NCBI GenBank assembly: GCA_024281825.1
Contig: JAMWZY010000003.1
Span: 137,026 to 201,025 of the forward strand
Direction of reading: 5' to 3'
Source: Nitrosomonas sp.
GTDB lineage: Bacteria > Pseudomonadota > Gammaproteobacteria > Burkholderiales > Nitrosomonadaceae
DNA: 64,000 bases
A program made the translations under genes and the position numbers. A model generated the notes under the pieces. It was given only the letters and a program-made list of their open reading frames with translations. It did no database searches and was not told where the DNA came from. Positions within the stretch are counted from its first letter, which is position 1, and every line of letters begins with the position of its first letter. This document shows positions 55,736-64,000 of this stretch, one piece after another.

Positions 55736-56506
55736 TCAGAACGTATAAGACTCACCGTCTTCAGGCACTAATACCCGTTGCATCATGGCCTTTTCGCGCA
55801 GAAACTCGCGCAATTCCTTTCTGGATAAAGTAGCATGGTTCACCGCTTCCATGTGACTGGCAATAATCGTTGCCTTAGGCGCGGCTTGATAGACTTCGTA
55901 AATATCTTGTTTACCCATGATGATTGATTCGTTGCCAATGACTTGGGCATCGCAGCTATTGAGAACGACGATGTCAGGATGGTATTGCTTCAGATTATCT
56001 TCCACTGCCTGGCACCAAACCGTATCCCCGGCGATATACAATGTTTTCTCGTTCGGATGCTTGAAAACGATGCCGCTTACTTCTCCCAGCAAGTCTTTCA
56101 TGTCTTCCAGCACCTTAGGTTTGCCGTGCTGGCCTGGTGTTTTGATCAGGGTAATGCCCTCATAATCATTACTTTCATCAAGCACGCAAATGTTGCTAAA
56201 CCCCGCTAACTTCACCGCTTGCGCATCTTTTTCGTGTTGCACGAAAAATGGCATATCTTTGGGAATGGCATTTTTGGCCGCATCGTCCCAATGATCCGGA
56301 TGATCATGCGTTAAAATAACCGCATCCACATCAACGATTTCGTTGATAAGCATTGGTAATTCAGCCGTCGGATTGCGGATGTGATCGTTGATCGTTCCGC
56401 CAAATCCTGGTACTGCGCCTTTTTCTGCCAGCCAAGGATCAATCAATATTTTCTTGCCTGCATAGTTAATCTTAAGGGTTGCGTTCCGAATTTGCGTGAA
56501 TTGCAT
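55736..56506 (-). CDS. UlaG-like metallo-beta-lactamase-fold hydrolase
   Basis: About 256 residues from ATG 56506 (MQFTQIRNATLKINYAGKKI) with GAGGAG upstream. The metal site is VILTHDHPDHWDDA, then TLYIAGDTVWC and IIASHMEAVNHAT. This is the short UlaG/L-ascorbate-6-phosphate-lactonase-like branch. The substrate is unknown. Confidence 0.9.
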   Translation of the reverse strand: MQFTQIRNATLKINYAGKKILIDPWLAEKGAVPGFGGTINDHIRNPTAELPMLINEIVDVDAVILTHDHPDHWDDAAKNAIPKDMPFFVQHEKDAQAVKLAGFSNICVLDESNDYEGITLIKTPGQHGKPKVLEDMKDLLGEVSGIVFKHPNEKTLYIAGDTVWCQAVEDNLKQYHPDIVVLNSCDAQVIGNESIIMGKQDIYEVYQAAPKATIIASHMEAVNHATLSRKELREFLREKAMMQRVLVPEDGESYTF

Positions 56507-56757
56507 TTTATCTACTCCTCTTATCAGCATTTGGATGGCGTTTATTATGAATAAGCTATTGGGAAATGACAGTGGCCCGCAGGACATTTCTCATAGTATT
56601 TGGGCCAAAGAGCACTGAACTTATCGCCAACCATTTTGAATCCTGACCAGTTTTTGAGAGCGCTACAGCTAATATGCTAGTATTCTATGGATAGCACCGC
56701 GAAACAATTCGTTACCTGGTAGAGTCTTTTCAATTTATTAAGCGATGGTTTTAATTC

Positions 56758-59133
56758 ATGCGAGCAATTTATCCGTGTTTCTTCCTTATAGCTTTGCTTT
56801 TTGTATTGTCTGCTTGTCAAAACTATCAAGATGCAATTTCTGGCAACAGCCAGATTCCTGCCCCTGCAATACTGCCAGCCCCCATTGAGCGTCCGGTTTC
56901 TTATACACAAGAAATTCGGCCAATCATCGAAGCAAAGTGCCTGTCATGCCACAGTTGTTTTGATGCACCATGTCAGCTAAAGCTAGAGAATGCCGAGGGG
57001 TTGTTGCGTGGTGCCTTTCGTGAGTCAATTTATGGTGGAGCGCGGACTGAGGCCATGCCACCCACCCGATTGGGTATTGACGAACTGACTGTTTCGGGGT
57101 GGCGCGAACACGGTTTTCATTCTGTTCTACAATCTGACGATGCGCAGTCTGAACCTTTGATAGCGGGGATGATATCGCTGGCGAAACAGTATCCGTTTCC
57201 GCCGAACAGTAAAATACCAGACTCGATTGAGCTGGGCATTACTCGGAAAAATCAGTGCGTTTCCGGCGAAAAATTCTCCGATTATGCGCGTGATTATCCT
57301 TACGGCGGTATGCCGTTTGCAGTTACCGGGCTGAGCGATCAGGAATACGCGCTGCTGGCCGGATGGGTCAAACAAGGCGCGGTGATTACCGATGAACCGG
57401 TTACGCTTACCGATGGTGAGAAAGAATCACTTCAACAATGGGAGTCGTTTTTCAACCGCAATGATAATCGCGGTAAGCTGGTGGCGCGCTGGCTGTATGA
57501 ACACCTGTTCATGGCAACGCTGTATTTTCCAGATTTGGATGGTGAACTGCGTTTTTTTGAGTTAATCCGTTCATCAACACCACCCGGCAAGGACATCATA
57601 CCGATTTCCACCGTATTCCCCAATGATGATCCCAAGCAGCCGTTTTTCTATCGAATACGCCCGATTGTTGGTAATATTCTGCACAAACGGCGAATGCCCT
57701 ACCCACTCAACAAGGCAAAGCGGCAACGTATCAACGAGTTATTTTTCAGTCATAAATGGCCGATGGGTGATTTGCCGGGATACAGCTATGCAGAGCGGGT
57801 AAATCCGTTCGCAACGTTTGCGGCTATTCCGGTTTATGCCCGTTACCGCTTCATGCTGGATGACGCCGAATATTATGTGCGTAATGTCATTCACGGGCCA
57901 GTATGCCGTGGTCAGATCGCTACCGACGTAATACGCGATCGTTTCTGGGTTTTATTCCAGAATCCAAAATTCGATCCTTTTATCACGAATAATGCTTATC
58001 AACATCGAGTCACTCCGTTACTTGAAATGCCCGGGCAAAACGACGATTTGCTGGCGATGGGCGAAGAGTGGCTCCGATATCTCAGTCATCACAATGATTA
58101 CCTGGCACAACGCCGCAGTCAATATGTATCGCAATACCCCAGTGGCGCATCACTGGGTCATCTATGGAATGGTGATAAGCGGAATAAAGACGCCCTGCTG
58201 ACAATCGCTCGCCATTACGATAGTGCTTCGGTTACCAGGGGATTGATCGGAGATACTCCTCAGACGCTATGGCTGATGGATTATCCGTTACTTGAACGCA
58301 CGTACTACATACTGGTGGTGAACTATAATGTGTTCGGCAATGTCGCTCATCAACTTTTGACCAGACTGTATTTCGATTTGATACGCAACAGTGCGGAACA
58401 AAACTTTTTGCGCTTGATACCCGATGGTCAACGTACAGATATTCTGCACGATTGGTATCAACAATCAGGCAAACTGAAATTCGGTATTTTTTACGAAAAT
58501 ATCGACGATGTATCGCCCTCGGCGGAGCGCTTCACAACTGAAGATCCGAAGCAGGAGCTTGTATCAAGGATCCTCCAGCGTTTTGAATCCGTTAATGCAA
58601 TGGCAAACGATCCTATCAATCGCTGTCAAGCAATGAACTGTGTCCGTTCAGATCAGCCACTTTGGATACAAAAAGCAGATCAAGCATTTTCTACCATCGC
58701 AGCCCGCCCGGCAGCCGAGCTAACTGGTATCAACCGATTGCCGGAAGTAACATTCGTACGAGTTAAACATGATCAAGATAAACGCACGGTCTATACATTA
58801 TTGCGGGATCGTGCGCATACCAACGTTGCATTTATGCTGGGCGAGGAATTGAGGTACCAGCCTGAAAAAGATCGCTTGACAATATACCCCGGCATTACAG
58901 GCAGTTATCCAAATTTCATTTTTGATGTGCCCGCCTCGGATATTGAAGAATTTGTATCGCTCCTAGGCATAGCCCAAAAGGAGGAACACTTCGAGCATAT
59001 TGTAAACACATGGGGAATACGACGCACGCATCCGCAGTTCTGGGAAATTCTGCATGACGTTACAGACTGGCAAAAAGAGCGTGAACCTCGTATCGCAGGT
59101 ATTTTTGATATCAATCGCTACGAAAATTTTTAA
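56758..59133 (+). CDS. cti: Fatty acid cis/trans isomerase
   Basis: A 791-residue periplasmic heme protein that converts cis to trans double bonds of membrane phospholipid acyl chains in response to solvent or heat stress. The N-terminus is a signal with lipobox-like LSAC. The heme site CLSCH is at about residue 61 in IEAKCLSCHSCFDAPCQLKL. GGARTEAMPPTRLGID, PFATFAAIPVYARYRFMLDD and GPVCRGQIATDVIRDRFW are family blocks. The length fits the PF06934 family. It is monocistronic. Confidence 0.94.
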   Translation: MRAIYPCFFLIALLFVLSACQNYQDAISGNSQIPAPAILPAPIERPVSYTQEIRPIIEAKCLSCHSCFDAPCQLKLENAEGLLRGAFRESIYGGARTEAMPPTRLGIDELTVSGWREHGFHSVLQSDDAQSEPLIAGMISLAKQYPFPPNSKIPDSIELGITRKNQCVSGEKFSDYARDYPYGGMPFAVTGLSDQEYALLAGWVKQGAVITDEPVTLTDGEKESLQQWESFFNRNDNRGKLVARWLYEHLFMATLYFPDLDGELRFFELIRSSTPPGKDIIPISTVFPNDDPKQPFFYRIRPIVGNILHKRRMPYPLNKAKRQRINELFFSHKWPMGDLPGYSYAERVNPFATFAAIPVYARYRFMLDDAEYYVRNVIHGPVCRGQIATDVIRDRFWVLFQNPKFDPFITNNAYQHRVTPLLEMPGQNDDLLAMGEEWLRYLSHHNDYLAQRRSQYVSQYPSGASLGHLWNGDKRNKDALLTIARHYDSASVTRGLIGDTPQTLWLMDYPLLERTYYILVVNYNVFGNVAHQLLTRLYFDLIRNSAEQNFLRLIPDGQRTDILHDWYQQSGKLKFGIFYENIDDVSPSAERFTTEDPKQELVSRILQRFESVNAMANDPINRCQAMNCVRSDQPLWIQKADQAFSTIAARPAAELTGINRLPEVTFVRVKHDQDKRTVYTLLRDRAHTNVAFMLGEELRYQPEKDRLTIYPGITGSYPNFIFDVPASDIEEFVSLLGIAQKEEHFEHIVNTWGIRRTHPQFWEILHDVTDWQKEREPRIAGIFDINRYENF

Positions 59134-59156
59134 CTCTGTAAAGCAAATGTTGTTTT

Positions 59157-59180
59157 AAGTGTCGCTTCGTCACGACACTT
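59157..59180. terminator. Stem-loop after cti
   Basis: AAGTGTCG (59157-59164) pairs perfectly with CGACACTT (59173-59180), 8-bp loop. It is 23 bp after the cti stop and faces the convergent copA-type gene. There is no T-run, so termination strength is doubtful. Confidence 0.4.
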
Positions 59181-59294
59181 GAATTCTATAGCTTTAGAGC
59201 GCCTATCTCGCTTGCTATGCCGACAGAACCCATTAATTTGGCTGATTCTTCGAGGCATAGTTTTTCACCAGAGTACCGTTCGATCGTGAAACAG

Positions 59295-61640
59295 CTACAA
59301 TTTGACTGCACGCAACCGCAATGCATTGCCGATCACGCTGACCGAAGATAGCGCCATCGCCGCTGCAGCAAAAATCGGCGACAGCAAGATACCGAAGAAT
59401 GGATACAGCACCCCGGCTGCGATTGGCACGCCTACCATATTGTAGATAAAGGCAAAGAACAGGTTCTGACGGATGTTACGCATGGTTGCTTCGGATAAGC
59501 GTCGCGCTCGGACAATGCCCAGCAGATCGCCACGCAGCAAAGTTACACCCGCGCTTTCAATTGCAACATCGGTGCCCGTACCCATGGCAATGCCAACATC
59601 AGCGGTAGCCAACGCCGGGGCATCGTTGACACCATCACCCGCCATGGCAACCACTCGCCCTTGTTCGCGCAATCGCGTGACGATTGCCGCCTTCTGATCG
59701 GGTAACACTTCTGCTTCCACTTCGTCGATACCCAGTTGCCGGGCGACTGCTTCAGCCGTAATGCGGTTGTCACCGGTTAACATGACGATACGAATGCCGT
59801 CGGCGTGCAAAGCATCAATAGCAGCGGATGTCGATTCCTTCACCGGGTCGGCGATGGCAACAATACCGGCAATCGTCCCATCGATCGCCACGAAAATCAC
59901 TGTCGCTCCATTCTGACGCAGTTCATCCGCTTGCGTTTCCAACGCACGGGTGTCGATATTCAATTCTGCAAGAAATTTCGTGTTGCCCAAGACAATCCGT
60001 TGACCATCGACATTACCGAGTACGCCTTTGCCAGTCGGTGAGTCAAAATCGGTTGCCTTGGCCAGTACAATTGAGCGTTCCTTCGCCGCAGCCACGACAG
60101 CGGCAGCTAAAGGATGCTCGCTTCCCTGCTCCAGGCTGGCCGCAAGGCGTAACAGTTCTTTTTCGTCGATATTGCCAGCAGTGCGAATTGCCGTAACCCT
60201 AGGCTTACCTTCGGTCAGCGTGCCGGTCTTGTCAATCACGATTGTATCGATCCTTTCCATACGCTCCAACGCTTCGGCGTTCTTGATCAGGACACCTGCG
60301 GTTGCACCTCGTCCGACACCCATCATGATCGACATCGGAGTCGCCAAGCCCAATGCACATGGGCAAGCGATGATTAGCACGCTAACGGCTACGATCAAAG
60401 CATAACCCATAGCTGGCGGCGGCCCCCAGATCGACCAGGCGGCAAAAGCAAGTACGGCGATCAAAATGACTGCCGGAACAAACCAGCCAGCAACGATGTC
60501 TGCCAGACGCTGAATTGGTGCGCGTGAACGTTGCGCTTCCGATACCATCCGAACGATCTGCGCCAGCATCGTGTCACGTCCAACTTTTTCCGCACGCATC
60601 ACAAAACTGCCCTGGCCGTTGATAGTGCCGCCGATCACCTGGTCTCCGGGTTGCTTGCGAACCGGCATGGATTCCCCCGTCACCATCGATTCATCAATAT
60701 TCGAATTGCCTTCGATCACTTCGCCATCAATGGGCACTCGGTCGCCGGGGCGAACTCTCAGGCGGTTGCCTGCTACCACCTGATCCAGGCTAACTTCCTC
60801 TTCCCTATCTGCGTCGACAAGGCGGCGGGCGGTAGTTGGCGACAAATTGAGCAGGGCTTTGATCGCGCCAGAAGTGCGTTCACGCGCGCGTAATTCCAAT
60901 ACCTGGCCCAATAACACCAGTACAGTGATAACCGCCGCGGCCTCGAAATAAACTGCGACCGACCCATCACTGCTGCGAAAAGCATCGGGAAAGAGATCAG
61001 GCGCAACGGTAGCAACGATGCTATAAATCCATGCCACACCAGTACCCATCGCAATCAATGTGAACATATTCAGCGCTCGATTCTCGATCGATTGCCATCC
61101 ACGCACGAAGAACGGCCACCCCGCCCACAAGACAACCGGGGTCGCCAATGGCAATTGTATCCAATTGGAAGTTTGCGTAGATATTAGGTGCGTAAGCCCG
61201 ATTAGATGGCCACCCATCTCCAAAACGAAAACGGGTATAGTTAATATCAGAGCAGTCCAGAAGCGACGAGTCATATCAGAGAGTTCTGGATTAGGCGCAT
61301 CGTCAAGCGACACTTCTGCCGGCTCCAACGCCATGCCGCAGATCGGACAACTTCCCGGCCCGATCTGCCGGATTTGTGGATGCATCGGACAGGTATAGGT
61401 AGTACCGGATGTAGATTCCTCGACTGGAATCTTGTCTACTCGATAAATATCTGGCTCGGCCACGAATTTATCGTGACAACGGACAGAGCAAAAATAGTAA
61501 GTTTGTTCATCATGTTCAGCACAATGCTTCGCTGTATGTGGATCGACCGGCATGCCACAAACGGGATCAGTCGCTATAGCGCGGTGATTCGCGTGATGAT
61601 CGTGGTCATGCTGTACATGCTCGTGATGTTCGTGAGTCAT
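59295..61640 (-). CDS. copA: Copper-translocating P1B-type ATPase
   Basis: About 781 residues from ATG 61640 ([20 protein letters not shown]). A His-rich leader comes first, then a YHS domain ([20 protein letters not shown]) and a heavy-metal-binding domain ([20 protein letters not shown]). The core has [20 protein letters not shown] in the ion-path helix, [21 protein letters not shown] and [11 protein letters not shown]. The C-terminal helices have the Cu+-type YN and MxxSS residues ([26 protein letters not shown]). It exports Cu+ or Ag+ from the cytoplasm. No CueR-type operator was recognised upstream. Confidence 0.94.
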   Translation of the reverse strand: MTHEHHEHVQHDHDHHANHRAIATDPVCGMPVDPHTAKHCAEHDEQTYYFCSVRCHDKFVAEPDIYRVDKIPVEESTSGTTYTCPMHPQIRQIGPGSCPICGMALEPAEVSLDDAPNPELSDMTRRFWTALILTIPVFVLEMGGHLIGLTHLISTQTSNWIQLPLATPVVLWAGWPFFVRGWQSIENRALNMFTLIAMGTGVAWIYSIVATVAPDLFPDAFRSSDGSVAVYFEAAAVITVLVLLGQVLELRARERTSGAIKALLNLSPTTARRLVDADREEEVSLDQVVAGNRLRVRPGDRVPIDGEVIEGNSNIDESMVTGESMPVRKQPGDQVIGGTINGQGSFVMRAEKVGRDTMLAQIVRMVSEAQRSRAPIQRLADIVAGWFVPAVILIAVLAFAAWSIWGPPPAMGYALIVAVSVLIIACPCALGLATPMSIMMGVGRGATAGVLIKNAEALERMERIDTIVIDKTGTLTEGKPRVTAIRTAGNIDEKELLRLAASLEQGSEHPLAAAVVAAAKERSIVLAKATDFDSPTGKGVLGNVDGQRIVLGNTKFLAELNIDTRALETQADELRQNGATVIFVAIDGTIAGIVAIADPVKESTSAAIDALHADGIRIVMLTGDNRITAEAVARQLGIDEVEAEVLPDQKAAIVTRLREQGRVVAMAGDGVNDAPALATADVGIAMGTGTDVAIESAGVTLLRGDLLGIVRARRLSEATMRNIRQNLFFAFIYNMVGVPIAAGVLYPFFGILLSPIFAAAAMALSSVSVIGNALRLRAVKL

Positions 61641-62060
61641 AACTTGCAATCCTTATAGAACAGGCGTTTCCGCGTTTCGGTACTTTTGCAGTTGATTATA
61701 TCCTCTGATGCTGATAACCAGCCTCAAGCTCAGACTATCAGTTGGAGCTATTGGAAATATAAATATCCAGAATTAAATAGCTTGTCAAGCTGTTAAAATC
61801 CGATGTAGCTGAATATTTCATTAAGAAAAATGAATTATTTTAAATAATGAAATTCAATAAACACTTAGTATGAAGCGCTTACATAATATAATTTTCCATT
61901 GAAAAAAAGATCTTTCAGGAACAATTAAATTCGATTTTCTTCTGGCTTACCTTACTGATATAGTGCTTGAAACTGATCCTTTATTGGTTTAACGTTTAAA
62001 CCAATTGCCAATCAATATGCTGGATTGGATATCCACCAGCCAAAAGGACTAAGCAATAAT
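61641..62060. other. Divergent intergenic region with an operator
   Basis: About 420 bp between copA (minus) and the SRPBCC gene (plus), AT-rich in the middle. Apart from the palindrome at 61983-62005 no element was recognised. Confidence 0.5.
61983..62005. promoter_or_regulatory. Perfect palindromic operator-like site
   Basis: ATTGGTTTAA and TTAAACCAAT form exact 10-bp arms separated by CGT. The site ends 56 bp before the ATG of the SRPBCC gene. Size and symmetry fit a TetR- or MarR-type dimer. No matching regulator gene is adjacent. Confidence 0.6.
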
Positions 62061-62582
62061 ATGTTCAACTTAGGTTCCATGCTCAATTTAGGCTCCACTG
62101 AGCCAGTCGTAGGCAAGGCGCATACAATCATAGAATGCCCAACCAGTGAGATTTTCCAGTATCTCGGAGAAGGTTTATTCGAGAACTACCCCAAATGGTC
62201 GCCAGAAGTTAAGGATCTTGAACAAATCACTCCTGGACCAGTAAGACTGGGAACTGAGGGACGGCAAGTGCGTATTGATCAGGGCCGCCGTACAGAATCC
62301 AAGTTTAAAATTTCTACGTATGAGCCCGGTGTGCGTTTAACGCTTATTGGCGTATCTGATCCCTACCGCTGTACGTATGAATTACAGGCAATCAATCCTG
62401 AAAATTCAACCAAGCTAACATTTTCTTTTGAGTTACTTGAAATTCTGGCGATCATGCGACCTTTCGAAGGGTTAGTCCGAGTCGCCATAAAGGATGGTGC
62501 CGAGCGAACGGTTCAAAATATCAAACGTCTGGTCGAGGCAGAGAAAACCAAGCGTGCTCCGGTTAATCAAAAATCGCTTTAA
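62061..62582 (+). CDS. SRPBCC/polyketide-cyclase-like protein
   Basis: About 173 residues from ATG 62061 (MFNLGSMLNLGSTEPVVGKA), AAGGA upstream. The START/SRPBCC fold is suggested by AHTIIECPTSEIFQYLGEGL, FENYPKWSPEVKDLEQITPG and the C-terminal helix GLVRVAIKDGAERTVQNIKR. This family binds hydrophobic ligands; some members are cyclases. It is followed by an O-methyltransferase, so a small-molecule pathway is possible. No catalytic residue can be assigned. Confidence 0.8.
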   Translation: MFNLGSMLNLGSTEPVVGKAHTIIECPTSEIFQYLGEGLFENYPKWSPEVKDLEQITPGPVRLGTEGRQVRIDQGRRTESKFKISTYEPGVRLTLIGVSDPYRCTYELQAINPENSTKLTFSFELLEILAIMRPFEGLVRVAIKDGAERTVQNIKRLVEAEKTKRAPVNQKSL

Positions 62583-62674
62583 ATCATACGATATAGCAGC
62601 CTAAGTATCTAATAATAAATAATGGACACCTATGTCGGGTGTTTTGTAAACCAATTAAGGTTAAAGGAGAACTG

Positions 62675-63715
62675 ATGGCACAAGATATTTCTTCCAATAT
62701 TCAGACACCACGAGTCGATGATCGTCCGGTATGGGATGTGATCTTTGCAGTTTACGGTTATCCAGCATTACTGCTGTCGCATCGACTAAAAGTTTTTCCT
62801 TTACTGGCAGATGGTCCGCGTACATTAACAGACATTTGCACTTCACTAAACATCAAGCAACGTCCAGCAGAGGCAATCTTGACAGCAGCTACCGCGTTAG
62901 GTTTTTTATCGTTGCAGGATGGGCGTTATTCACTGACTGCGGTATCAGAAGAATATTTACTAGAAAAGAGCCCCAACTATTTCGGATTTTTCTGGGATCT
63001 GATGATCGACAACTATCAGGTGTCTTCCTTCACAAGTCTGGAAAAAGCAATTCTTACAGATTCTCCGCAGGCCTACGGAGGCGGTGACATCTTTAAATCC
63101 CATGAGGAGCAAATCGAATTGCTTCAGCGCTTTACTCGCGGAATGCACAGCATCAGTAGAACCTCAGCATTCTTTTGGCCTGAGGTCGTGGATTTTTCTC
63201 AGCACCGAGTGATGCTCGATGTTGCGGGGGGGTCTGCTGCTCATTCAATTGGCGCAGCATTGAAGTTACCAAACGTGAAAGTAATCTTTCTGGATTTTTG
63301 TCAGGTATGCGAGATAGCTCAAGAATATATTAATCAATATGGTTTGCAGGAACGGATTAAAACGCAGGAGATTAATATCTGGAGTGACCATTGGCCAGCG
63401 GCGGATTTGCATTTTTTCTCCAACATTTATCACGACTGGACAGCAGAAAAGTGTCATTTCCTGACCGCAAAGAGTTTCAATAGCCTTGAACCCGGTGGAC
63501 GTATCGTCATCCACGAAATGCTCTACGATGATCAAAAAACAGGTCCTTTTGCCCCCGCAGCATTCAGTATGATGATGATGGGCTGGACCGAAGGCAAGCA
63601 ATATTCCGGTCTGGAATTATCAACCATGCTGAAGGAAATTGGATTTGAAGACATCCAAATCCATAAAGCCTTCGGCTATTACAGTATCGTTACTGGGCGG
63701 AAGCCTTCGCTGTAA
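62675..63715 (+). CDS. O-methyltransferase (acetylserotonin/hydroxyneurosporene type)
   Basis: A 346-residue SAM methyltransferase from ATG 62675, AAGGAGA upstream. The N-terminal winged-helix dimerisation domain (LTDICTSLNIKQRPAEAIL) is followed by the SAM site MLDVAGGSAAHSIGAALKL, the catalytic-base region FFSNIYHDWTAEKCHF, and LEPGGRIVIHEMLYDD. The substrate is probably a hydroxylated small molecule. It is co-oriented with the SRPBCC gene, 92 bp behind it. Confidence 0.9.
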   Translation: MAQDISSNIQTPRVDDRPVWDVIFAVYGYPALLLSHRLKVFPLLADGPRTLTDICTSLNIKQRPAEAILTAATALGFLSLQDGRYSLTAVSEEYLLEKSPNYFGFFWDLMIDNYQVSSFTSLEKAILTDSPQAYGGGDIFKSHEEQIELLQRFTRGMHSISRTSAFFWPEVVDFSQHRVMLDVAGGSAAHSIGAALKLPNVKVIFLDFCQVCEIAQEYINQYGLQERIKTQEINIWSDHWPAADLHFFSNIYHDWTAEKCHFLTAKSFNSLEPGGRIVIHEMLYDDQKTGPFAPAAFSMMMMGWTEGKQYSGLELSTMLKEIGFEDIQIHKAFGYYSIVTGRKPSL

Positions 63716-63817
63716 GAATTCTAGCGTTGTTTACAATATTCAGGAGGATACTGTAAACGAATACACAGCTACCCACGCAACAGTACTATCAGCGGTTCAA
63801 AACTGAATAAGGATCAC

Positions 63818-64000
63818 ATAACGAACACGACCACACAAGAACACGCCGCCGGCGCCATCATGGGAGCTTTTATCGGTGATGCTCTGGCTCTCGGCCCTCA
63901 TTGGTACTATGATCTCGCTGAACTTCGGCGTGACTACGGGGAATGGATTACTACCTATACCGATCCCAAGCCTGGTCGATATCATAGTGGCCGCAAGGCC
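63818..64000 (+). CDS. ADP-ribosylglycohydrolase family protein, 5' part only
   Basis: The frame reads AAGAIMGAFIGDALALGPHW, then YYDLAELRRDYGEWITTYTD and PKPGRYHSGRKA, then leaves the window. GAxxGDALG and the following turn are the N-terminal Mg2+/ADP-ribose-binding motif of the DraG/ARH fold. No ATG, GTG or TTG lies at the expected start. An ATA codon at 63818 follows AAGGATCAC and may be a non-standard or mutated start; the ATG at 63860 is inside the conserved motif. The reaction would be removal of ADP-ribose from a protein or small molecule. Confidence 0.75.
   Translation, partial: MTNTTTQEHAAGAIMGAFIGDALALGPHWYYDLAELRRDYGEWITTYTDPKPGRYHSGRKA

Noticed and set aside
63729..63758. Inverted repeat GTTTACA/TGTAAAC after the O-methyltransferase gene
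   Set aside because: Only 7 bp with a 16-bp loop and no T-run; too weak to call a terminator or operator.

Overview
The window looks like a chromosomal segment of a moderately AT-rich betaproteobacterium, most plausibly a Nitrosomonas-like member of the Nitrosomonadales. This is inferred from the mix of metX-metW, an EIIA(Man)-HPr-EI phosphotransferase relay, zapD, ttcA, many c-type cytochromes, and abundant envelope, copper and thiol-redox genes. No rRNA or tRNA gene, CRISPR array or intact insertion sequence was recognised. No ammonia-oxidation gene lies in the window, so the genus is only an inference.

Layout. 0-7.3 kb (minus strand): a surface-polysaccharide operon reading ugd, UDP-glucuronate epimerase, MurJ/Wzx-like flippase, two GT4 glycosyltransferases and an O-antigen ligase cut by the window edge. 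The C-terminal halves of the two glycosyltransferases are almost identical. 7.6-18 kb: a TolB-like propeller protein, an orphan sulfate-binding protein, cca, a cytochrome c lipoprotein, a DUF411 protein, ttcA, a BON lipoprotein, and a tlpA-like/dsbD/cutA redox block. 18-30 kb: an RTX protein, a three-part TPR/LicD/cytidylyltransferase fusion, a frameshifted beta-helix protein behind a sigma-54-type promoter, a WecA-like initiating transferase with a long C-terminal extension, and a tightly coupled six-gene operon (KdsB-like cytidylyltransferase, HpcH/HpaI aldolase, 2-hydroxyacid dehydrogenase, NAD epimerase, HAD phosphatase, 6-phosphogluconolactonase).

30-34 kb: a diheme/triheme cytochrome c pair, bracketed by inverted, decayed copies of an unknown repeat. 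34-44 kb: DUF455 ferritin-like protein, metX-metW, the PTS relay, a CorC-type protein, zapD, a RelE/ParD-like toxin-antitoxin pair between 42-bp direct repeats that copy the end of zapD, and an MgtC/DUF4010 membrane protein. 44-53 kb: two large secreted or surface proteins (Ig-like repeats; FG-GAP propeller plus RTX) surrounded by gene debris: a RecJ tail, a porin tail, IS21-like and IS3-like scraps, and a P-type ATPase interrupted by an in-frame amber codon. 53-64 kb: a propeller protein, a methyltransferase, a GlxA-type regulator, a metallo-beta-lactamase-fold hydrolase, a heme-containing fatty acid cis/trans isomerase, a CopA-type Cu+ ATPase, then an SRPBCC protein, an O-methyltransferase and the start of an ADP-ribosylglycohydrolase behind a perfect palindromic operator.

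The strongest candidates for undescribed biology are the 25.0-29.7 kb operon, which looks like a pathway to a CMP-activated sugar acid built by a pyruvate aldolase, and the LicD-cytidylyltransferase fusion, which could both activate and transfer a phospho-alcohol to a glycan. Both sit among polysaccharide genes (WecA-like, ugd operon, beta-helix protein).
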